Part shown: piece by piece, positions 1 to 4,353 of the stretch
How positions within the stretch are numbered: the stretch's first letter is position 1
Layout of the letters: each line of letters starts with the position of its first letter
Assembly: GCA_900549915.1 (NCBI GenBank)
Contig: URQF01000099.1
Location: 1-5,426, forward strand
Source of the DNA: an uncultured Mollicutes bacterium
GTDB lineage: Bacteria > Bacillota_I > Bacilli_A > RFN20 > CAG-288
Reading direction: 5' to 3'
Length of the DNA stretch: 5,426 nucleotides
The notes under the pieces: generated by a model
Seen by the model: the letters and a program-made list of their open reading frames with translations, nothing else
What the model was told of the DNA's origin: nothing
Database searches by the model: none
Made by a program: the position numbers and the translations under genes

Positions 1-2
1 AA

Positions 3-77
3 GTCATCATCGTTCCCGGATACGGCATGGCGATCGCGCAGGCGCAGCACCTTGTAAAACAACTTGCGGATAAACTC
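3..77 (+). pseudogene. pntB: Fragment of NAD(P) transhydrogenase beta subunit (PntB), fused in frame to the HD gene
   Basis: Bases 3-77 translate to VIIVPGYGMAIAQAQHLVKQ and then LADKL. This is recognisably the start of the conserved NADP(H)-binding domain III of PntB, whose usual form is VIIVPGYGMAVAQAQH followed by an amphipathic helix. In PntB this is followed by a KxGVxVxxAIHPVAGRMPGH-type stretch. Here the sequence changes to the HD-protein LRVYHLAL at about 75-80. The rest of domain III, over 100 residues, is absent. GCG alanine codons are dense here (four within 45 bases), more so than in the body of the HD gene. The identification rests on memory of the family motif over about 25 residues, but the motif is distinctive. 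It is either a contig-end chimera or the scar of a deletion. Confidence 0.62.
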
Positions 78-653
78 CGTGTTTATCATCTTGCTCTAGA
101 CCTTATCAGCAAATCCAAGACAGATAGACCAAACAAACTCACAGTCACTCTAGCCTGCTTAAGGCATGACTGGGATGATTCAAAGCTCTTCCAGGAAAAG
201 ACCCCTTTTGAACATGCTTATCAGTTCAGGAACGAATATAAGCTTCCTAGGACCTTCCAAAGCCAGGTCATTGGAATCATCAAAGCGGTTTCCTTCAAAG
301 GAAAAGACAGTGTCCGTCCAAGAACCATCGAAGGCAAATATGTCCAAGATGCCGATCGTCTCGATGCGATTGGTGCCATTGGCATTGCAAGAGCATTCCA
401 ATACGGAGGAAGCAAAGGACGGAAGCTCTATGACAAAGAAGAAGTCATTAATACAAATCCAGGAGCAGAAGAGTACCAGAACAACACCCTGTCAACGATT
501 GCTCATTTTTATCAGAAGCTATTAAAGCTCAAAGGCAGGAGGAACACCAAGCCTGGAAGAGAAGAAGCCGAAAAACGGACTTATTACAGGATTGGTTTCC
601 TCAAAGAACTTAAAGAAGAAGTCAAGGAGCCCCTCTATAAGGAACTCCATTAG
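3..653 (+). CDS. HD-domain phosphohydrolase, 5' end replaced by PntB-like sequence (open at left edge)
   Basis: The frame is open from base 3 and ends at TAG 651-653; the first internal ATG is at 27. From about residue 17 (numbered from that ATG) it reads as an HD-superfamily metal-dependent phosphohydrolase of the uncharacterised YedJ-like type. Visible are LRVYHLAL at 17-24, the metal-binding pair H47-D48 inside RHDWDD, and the family signature QDADRLDAIGAIGIARAF at 107-124 followed by YGG, which carries the distal acidic ligands (D108/D110). Members normally start with a segment containing the first metal His a few residues before LRV. Here that segment is missing and residues 1-16 match the C-terminal region of PntB instead. 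The product as written should therefore lack one metal ligand. The substrate of the family is not established; nucleotides or other phosphoesters are likely. No ribosome binding site precedes ATG 27, which is internal to the PntB-like stretch, so 27 is probably not a true start. Family assignment is firm; an intact gene is unlikely. Confidence 0.8.
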   Translation, partial: VIIVPGYGMAIAQAQHLVKQLADKLRVYHLALDLISKSKTDRPNKLTVTLACLRHDWDDSKLFQEKTPFEHAYQFRNEYKLPRTFQSQVIGIIKAVSFKGKDSVRPRTIEGKYVQDADRLDAIGAIGIARAFQYGGSKGRKLYDKEEVINTNPGAEEYQNNTLSTIAHFYQKLLKLKGRRNTKPGREEAEKRTYYRIGFLKELKEEVKEPLYKELH

Positions 654-659
654 TTTTCA

Positions 660-687
660 TTGACTCAAGAAGATTTCCTTTTACAAT
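660..687 (+). promoter_or_regulatory. Sigma-A type promoter for the DUF523-dus pair
   Basis: TTGACT (660-665) and TACAAT (682-687) are separated by 16 bases, close to the consensus for the housekeeping sigma factor. The expected transcription start, 6-9 bases after the -10 box, falls at about 693-697, on or immediately before the ATG at 697. The mRNA would therefore have little or no 5' leader. The site lies in the 43-base gap after the HD gene stop. Confidence 0.7.
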
Positions 688-696
688 AGAACAGAC

Positions 697-1164
697 ATGA
701 AAAAAGAAAAAGCCTTGATTTCCGCTTGTCTCATCGGAGAAAGATGCCGCTATGACGGCAAGACCAAAAAAGTAGAAGGTATTTTAGGTCTAGCAAAATA
801 CTATGACTTAATACCAATCTGTCCTGAAAGAGAAGGCGGACTGAAAATTCCACGCGACCCAAGCGAGATTCAAAAAGACGGGAGTGTCAAAACGCAGAGC
901 GGAAAAGACGTCACTGAGAACTACAAAAACGGAGCTTGGTGGGCACGAAGCATTGCCGAAGTATACAATGTAAAGCTTGCCATCCTCAAAGAAAATTCGC
1001 CAAGCTGCGGAGTCCATTCTATCCACAATGGTCTATTTGATGGGGGAAAAATCCCTGGTCAAGGAATCACAGCTGAGACCTTATCTAAGCATGGTATCAA
1101 GTGCATCAACGAAGACGAAGCAAGGGAACTATTAAAGTCCCTTGATGAAAAGAAAAACAAATGA
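697..1164 (+). CDS. DUF523 / TudS-like protein, putative [4Fe-4S] desulfidase
   Basis: This 155-residue protein matches the usual length and full motif set of DUF523: SACLIGERCRYDG (9-21), CPEREGGLKIPR (42-53), LKENSPSCG (97-105), and GxGITAETLSKHGI near 120-134. Characterised members (TudS) are thiouracil desulfidases holding a [4Fe-4S] cluster on three conserved cysteines; the matching residues here are C11, C42 and C104. Acidic residues around 44-46 and S101 are candidate active-site residues. A related two-domain enzyme, RudS, removes sulfur from tRNA 4-thiouridine. The actual substrate here is unknown. ATG 697 is the only sensible start because the SxCL motif begins eight residues later. 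No Shine-Dalgarno sequence is seen and a promoter ends nine bases upstream, suggesting a leaderless message. The stop overlaps the next gene by ATGA (1161-1164), so the two are translationally coupled. Confidence 0.92.
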   Translation: MKKEKALISACLIGERCRYDGKTKKVEGILGLAKYYDLIPICPEREGGLKIPRDPSEIQKDGSVKTQSGKDVTENYKNGAWWARSIAEVYNVKLAILKENSPSCGVHSIHNGLFDGGKIPGQGITAETLSKHGIKCINEDEARELLKSLDEKKNK

Positions 1165-2132
1165 AACCATTTTCGATAGCCGGAATTGAGATTAAGAACC
1201 GCTATGTCTCTGCTCCACTCGCTGGATACAGCGACTATGCAAGGCGAAGAATCAATTATGATTATGGAGCTGGCCTTCTTTATACCGAAAGGGAGTCCTG
1301 CGAAGCCATCAGGCACAATTCCAGAATCAGCAAAAAAGAACTCAACGTCACAAGAAAAGACAAAGCAGAAGAACAAGGTGCAAGACTTGCCTTGCAGATT
1401 TTCGGTGGCGATGCCAATCACGTATTAGAATCCATTCCTCTTGTCGAGAAAAGGGCAGACTATGATTTTCTAGACTTCAATTGCGGATGCCCGGCTCCCA
1501 AAGTCGTTCGTCAGCAATCCGGTAGTTTCTGGCTGAATCGGCAAGACGAGCTATTAGACCTCTTAAGACAAAGGGTAAGAATCTCCAACCACCCCGTTAT
1601 TATCAAAAGGAGAGTTGGTTTCAACGAAGTCATCGACAGGGTATCCTTGTGCAAGAAAATCGAAGAGACCGGTGTCAAAGCCATCTGCATCCATGCACGG
1701 ACAAGAAAAGAAAGGTTTTCCCCTGTTCTCCATTATGATGTCATCAAAGCCGTGAAGGAGAATGTCTCGATTCCGATCATCGCAAACGGAAACATAGGTC
1801 CGGATAACTTCAGGGATGTTCTAAACCAAACCAACGCGGATGCTGTCATGGTTGCTACCAAAAGGATCGGATACCCAAAAATCTTCCAGGATAGGATTCT
1901 TTTAGAAAATGGACAGACTCCGTTCCCAACCACCTTTGATGGGCAGATTCGGGATTTGGAGAAACACCTCGACTATATCTATGATACGAAAGATGATCTG
2001 ACTGCTTCTTTGACAAGGCGCTCGATTGCAGTCCACTACCTGAAAGGGTTTGAGAACGCAAAGAGCAAACGGAACCTGCTCGTACACTGCAAGACAAAGA
2101 AGGATTATCTCGATATTCTAAAGCAGATGTAA
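1161..2132 (+). CDS. dus: Divergent tRNA-dihydrouridine synthase (Dus family)
   Basis: This 323-residue flavoprotein has the Dus TIM-barrel order: SAPLAGYSD (17-25, FMN-binding APMAGxTD), TERES (42-46), LQIFGG (78-83), the catalytic loop FNCGCPAPKV (106-115) with C110 as the expected proton donor, IIKRRVGF (147-154) with K149 and R151, H178 in IHART, IIANGNI (206-212) and a helical C-terminal domain. The family reduces specific uridines of tRNA to dihydrouridine using FMN and NADPH. It departs from consensus in places: GSFWLN (121-126) where GSALL is usual, RKERFSP after HART instead of a Gln/Tyr-containing stretch, and ATKRIGYPKIF (232-242) where GRAALGNPWxF normally binds the FMN phosphate. 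These changes suggest a divergent subfamily, so the target position cannot be predicted. It starts by ATGA overlap with the DUF523 gene, without a clear binding site of its own. The stop abuts a structured non-coding region. Confidence 0.92.
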   Translation: MKPFSIAGIEIKNRYVSAPLAGYSDYARRRINYDYGAGLLYTERESCEAIRHNSRISKKELNVTRKDKAEEQGARLALQIFGGDANHVLESIPLVEKRADYDFLDFNCGCPAPKVVRQQSGSFWLNRQDELLDLLRQRVRISNHPVIIKRRVGFNEVIDRVSLCKKIEETGVKAICIHARTRKERFSPVLHYDVIKAVKENVSIPIIANGNIGPDNFRDVLNQTNADAVMVATKRIGYPKIFQDRILLENGQTPFPTTFDGQIRDLEKHLDYIYDTKDDLTASLTRRSIAVHYLKGFENAKSKRNLLVHCKTKKDYLDILKQM

Positions 2133-2234
2133 GACTGAGACCGCCAGGCCAAGAGCTAGCCTAGGTGTTCAAGGTCAATCGGACCCTTGAAATCTAGAGG
2201 CTAACCGACTAAACTAAGAATGAAAGTAATAATT

Positions 2235-2290
2235 GCTGCTAGGTCCGCCAGTATGTCTAAGACATACCTTAAGACTGATGCAGCTTTTTT
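2235..2290 (+). terminator. Terminator-like hairpin with U6 tail, after dus
   Basis: GCTGC (2235-2239) pairs with GCAGC (2280-2284), GGTC (2242-2245) with GACT (2273-2276), and a perfect 7-bp inner hairpin GTATGTC-TAA-GACATAC closes the top. Six T residues follow at 2285-2290. The stem is interrupted, so its efficiency is uncertain. It could end transcripts reading through from dus or be part of the larger fold that encloses it. Confidence 0.45.
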
Positions 2291-2357
2291 AAATTTCACC
2301 CTGGCTTCGCCTTGATGGCCTGGCGGTCGTCAGTATAAGACCACATCTGGATTAATC

Positions 2358-2404
2358 CTCCATTTCCGGTCTCACCTAATATGGGAACGGAAGAGGAGTT
2401 TTTT
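2358..2404 (+). terminator. Intrinsic terminator before the deoR-type operon
   Basis: CTCC (2358-2361) and TTTCCG (2363-2368) pair with CGGAAG (2388-2393) and GGAG (2395-2398), with one mismatch and one G-U pair. A smaller inner stem lies around 2372-2386, and six T residues at 2399-2404 complete a classical rho-independent terminator. It separates the upstream transcription unit from the next operon. Its left arm contains CGGTCTCA, which can pair instead with 2136-2143. Confidence 0.6.
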
Positions 2405-2471
2405 CCAAGATAATTAAAAAGAATTAAGAAAACAGTCATTTTTTCATTTTGAACAAATATTTTTTATCTTT

Positions 2472-2519
2472 TGAGCATTAAGAGCTTGAAAGTGAATGTA
2501 TTGCGCATTACAATGCTCA
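2472..2519 (+). promoter_or_regulatory. Candidate DeoR-family operator: three TGMGCATTA half-sites
   Basis: TGAGCATTA (2472-2480) recurs as TGCGCATTA (2502-2510), a direct repeat with one difference and an offset of exactly 30 bases. An inverted copy, AATGCTCA, lies at 2512-2519. The second and third copies form a near-perfect palindrome, TGcGCATT-AC-AATGCTCA, that covers the -10 box; the first copy lies just upstream of the -35 box. Binding there would block RNA polymerase, and three sites on one face of the helix would allow looping or cooperative binding. Autoregulation by the adjacent regulator is inferred. Confidence 0.55.
2486..2514 (+). promoter_or_regulatory. Sigma-A promoter of the deoR-kinase operon
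   Basis: TTGAAA (2486-2491) and TACAAT (2509-2514) are spaced by exactly 17 bases. An AT-rich tract with T- and A-runs (about 2405-2470) lies upstream and may help as an UP-like region. Transcription should start near 2521, giving a leader of about 26 bases that includes the AGGAG at 2533-2537. Confidence 0.75.
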
Positions 2520-2546
2520 TTGTAGAAAAAAGAGGAGATTCCTTCA

Positions 2547-3317
2547 TTGAAAAACAGAGATAAAGAAATCCTCCGTCTCTTAGAAGAAAGTCCGAATCAG
2601 TTCATCTCCGTTGATCAACTTGCTGATTACTTCAAAACCAGTCCTTCTACGATTCGCAGAGACCTTCAGAGAAGGAGCGAACACCATCAGTTACGCCGTG
2701 TTCACGGTGGAGCTGCCAGCGTACATTACTCTGGAAACTTCCAGTTCGATCGACTGGATAAGGAATACAGGGAACGCGAGAGAAGGGAACCAGATATTAA
2801 GAAACTGATTGCCCGGAAAGCAGCTTCCTTAGTTAAGGAAGGAGCTTGTGTCTACAGGGATGCATCCACAACCGTAGCAGCAAGGATTCCGTTCCTTCCC
2901 GATACGAAGTCCATCATTTACGTTACCAATTCTCCATTGATTGCACAGCGGTTAGCAGAAAGAAATCTGACCTGTTATGTAACCGGGGGAGAACTGAAAC
3001 TAACGACAAACGCCTTTATTGGATCCTTCGCCATCGATCGAATCAATCACTTCAACTTCGCCATCGGTTTCTTTGGAACCAATGGTATCCATCCACAGGC
3101 AAAATTCACAACACCGGATCCACAGGAATGCGCGATTAAAATGGCAGCTATCTCCAAATGCTTCTCCATTTATATCCTAGCCGACCATACGAAGCTCGAC
3201 CGTATTTCGACCGTCACGTTCTGTGATTTTGCAGCTCCGACCTTGATTACCGATAAGAGGACCGATAAATACCGTTCTCTCATCAAATCAATTGAAGTCG
3301 GTGATAATTCAAACTAG
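2547..3317 (+). CDS. DeoR-family transcriptional regulator of sugar metabolism (FruR/LacR type)
   Basis: The protein has 256 residues, normal for the family. The N-terminal winged helix-turn-helix spans about residues 3-56, with recognition helix STIRRDL (34-40) and the family's closing motif RRVHGGA (50-56). The C-terminal DeoRC sugar-phosphate sensor domain shows DASTTVAAR (105-113, usually DSGTT), VTNSP, TGGE, FFGTNGI, an FTTPDPQECAIKMAAISK stretch, LADHTK and TLITD. Such proteins repress sugar operons and release DNA when a phosphorylated sugar binds. The start is TTG 2547, chosen because AGGAG (2533-2537) lies nine bases upstream and no in-frame ATG fits the HTH start. The kinase gene follows 27 bases after the stop and is probably co-transcribed, so fructose-1-phosphate or tagatose phosphate is the likely effector, by inference from FruK-like neighbours in other genomes. 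The recognition region has RRSEHHQ (42-48) where LEExG is usual. Confidence 0.93.
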   Translation: MKNRDKEILRLLEESPNQFISVDQLADYFKTSPSTIRRDLQRRSEHHQLRRVHGGAASVHYSGNFQFDRLDKEYRERERREPDIKKLIARKAASLVKEGACVYRDASTTVAARIPFLPDTKSIIYVTNSPLIAQRLAERNLTCYVTGGELKLTTNAFIGSFAIDRINHFNFAIGFFGTNGIHPQAKFTTPDPQECAIKMAAISKCFSIYILADHTKLDRISTVTFCDFAAPTLITDKRTDKYRSLIKSIEVGDNSN

Positions 3318-3344
3318 AATGAAAACGAGGTAAATAAAAACATT

Positions 3345-4274
3345 ATGATTTATTCATTAACGATTGCACCAGCGATTGACTACTCCTTAAACAGGGGAGA
3401 TAAGGAAATCAAAATCGATGCCACAAACCGTCCGACTTCGGATGGTTATTCTGTCGGTGGAAAAGGCATCACTGTCAGCCGCAGGCTGAAGAATCTCCGT
3501 GTCAAGAACACTCCGATTGTCGCTGTCGGTGGAGGCATGGGAAAGAGGCTGAAGAATATCATCGATAAGGAATTCGATAAGATTATTTATTTATCTGTCA
3601 TCGGTGAAACCCGTCTGGACGTCAGGATCACAGGTCCTCATACCGATACCCGGTTCAATCCTTCTGCTCCGAAGGTCACGGAAAAGGGAAGGCAGAAGAG
3701 GTACGCTTATCTCAAGAAGAACTTAAAGAAGGGAGATATCGTTATTCTTTCTGGTTCTGTCGGACAGGAACGGAAAGACCTTTATGCCGAGCTTAGGAAG
3801 GACATTATTGAACCTTCTGGTGCTCTCACGATTGTCGATACAACCGGTGAATCCTTAACAAGTGTTTTCCCATACCATCCATTCAGGATCAAGCCAAATG
3901 ATGAAGAACTCGGTGATCTTCTTGGACGTGAAAGGAAGACCGATGAAGATATCTTAGAAGGCGGAAGGGAACTGAAGAAGAAGGGTCCTGTCTCCGTTCT
4001 TGTTACAAGGGGAAGCAAAGGTGCTTATTACTTTGCCGAAGATGGACATATCTATCATTGCTCCAATGCCCATGGAAAACAGATTTCCGCTGTCGGTGCT
4101 GGTGATTCCTCCATTGCTGGCTTCATCAAGGGATTAGAAGAAGGAGTCTCTATTGAAGAGCGCAGGAAGTATTCTAGGGCTGCTGGCGGTGCCACTGCAT
4201 TCAGCGAACACTTAGGTTCCTATAAACTCTGGAAGTCTCTGCTTCCGCAGATTGAAGTCACTTTAGTCAAGTAA
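3345..4274 (+). CDS. fruK: 1-phosphofructokinase family kinase (FruK/LacC-like, PfkB fold)
   Basis: This 309-residue cytoplasmic ribokinase/PfkB-fold enzyme probably phosphorylates fructose-1-phosphate to the 1,6-bisphosphate with ATP; tagatose-6-phosphate is the main alternative. Motifs are TIAPAIDY (6-13), GGKGITVSR (38-46), TRFNPSAPKV (102-111), VILSGS (133-138), VDTTGESL (164-171), IKPNDEELGDLLG (182-194), VTRGSKGA (220-227) and the catalytic GAGDS (251-255) with D254 as base. The first PfkB signature normally reads GGKGINVSR. Here its conserved Asn is Thr43 (codon ACT), an unusual change at a substrate-proximal position, so altered specificity or activity is possible. ATG 3345 is preceded by GAGG at 3327-3330, spaced a little long at 14 bases. 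The gene is co-directional with the DeoR regulator, but no fruA PTS gene follows: the next gene is on the other strand beyond a terminator, so sugar import must be encoded elsewhere. The gene symbol is by homology only. Confidence 0.88.
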   Translation: MIYSLTIAPAIDYSLNRGDKEIKIDATNRPTSDGYSVGGKGITVSRRLKNLRVKNTPIVAVGGGMGKRLKNIIDKEFDKIIYLSVIGETRLDVRITGPHTDTRFNPSAPKVTEKGRQKRYAYLKKNLKKGDIVILSGSVGQERKDLYAELRKDIIEPSGALTIVDTTGESLTSVFPYHPFRIKPNDEELGDLLGRERKTDEDILEGGRELKKKGPVSVLVTRGSKGAYYFAEDGHIYHCSNAHGKQISAVGAGDSSIAGFIKGLEEGVSIEERRKYSRAAGGATAFSEHLGSYKLWKSLLPQIEVTLVK

Positions 4275-4283
4275 AACTCATAA

Positions 4284-4325
4284 AACGAAATATCCGGACT
4301 GGATGCCCAGTCCGGATTTTCGTTT
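4284..4325. terminator. Bidirectional terminator between convergent genes
   Basis: ATCCGGACTGG (4292-4302), loop ATGC, and CCAGTCCGGAT (4307-4317) form a perfect 11-bp GC-rich stem. It extends through AACGAAA (4284-4290) against TTTCGTT (4319-4325), so the flanks give a T-rich tail on either strand. It sits between the plus-strand kinase stop (4274) and the minus-strand permease stop (4354) and can end both transcripts. A further palindrome, ATCCGGAT (4339-4346), repeats part of the stem. Confidence 0.88.
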
Positions 4326-4353
4326 GAATAGAAACTCCATCCGGATAAACATC

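Larger units (their letters stand above)
2133..2404 (+). ncRNA. Unidentified structured RNA-like region (possible leader, sRNA or 3' UTR)
   Basis: This is the first part of the 414-base stretch without a gene, 2133-2546. Bases 2134-2151 (ACTGA then GACCGCCAGGCCA) pair with 2316-2334 as an 18-bp helix with one bulged base. Inside it, 2160-2167 can continue weakly against CACCCTGGCT (2298-2307). A first hairpin is formed by TTCAAGGTC (2168-2176) and GACCCTTGAA (2182-2191), with an outer TAGCCT/AGGCTA pair (2157-2162 with 2198-2203). A second hairpin is GTATGTC-TAA-GACATAC (2251-2267). A terminator follows at 2358-2404. Alternative pairing exists: TGAGACCG (2136-2143) is perfectly complementary to CGGTCTCA (2367-2374), joining the start of the closing stem to the terminator arm, as in a switch. 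I tested it by eye against RNase P RNA, tmRNA, SRP RNA, T-box, TPP, FMN and cobalamin signatures and none fits. Expression and strand are inferred from the U-tailed hairpins; no promoter is evident in the end of dus. Confidence 0.45.

Noticed and set aside
27..29. ATG 27 as the genuine start of the HD gene.
   Set aside because: It is the internal Met of the PntB motif PGYGMA, has no ribosome binding site, and the frame is open upstream to the window edge.
1059..1421. Antisense 120-codon reading frame over the DUF523/dus boundary.
   Set aside because: It lies opposite two well-conserved genes, has no ribosome binding site, and its product has no recognisable motif.
2164..2180. GTTCAAGGT resembling a tRNA T-loop.
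   Set aside because: The flanking bases do not form a 5-bp T-stem and no anticodon or acceptor arms are present; the bases pair in a different hairpin.
2220..2315. Small 31-codon ATG reading frame within the non-coding stretch (begins MKVIIAARS).
   Set aside because: No ribosome binding site, no recognisable similarity, and it crosses the arms of a terminator-like hairpin and its T-run; structure explains the region better than coding.
2133..2404. Possible tmRNA, RNase P RNA, SRP RNA, T-box or TPP/FMN/cobalamin riboswitch.
   Set aside because: None of the core signatures is present on either strand: no GAGGAAAGTCC, no GGAAGCAGC, no TGGNACCGCG, no tag peptide with a tRNA-like end. The AGGGTGAAATT on the minus strand near 2293-2303 only partly resembles the FMN element and lacks the rest.
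2846..3139. 97-codon out-of-frame plus-strand reading frame inside the regulator gene.
   Set aside because: The DeoR frame there carries the whole sensor domain with conserved motifs; the alternative frame has none.
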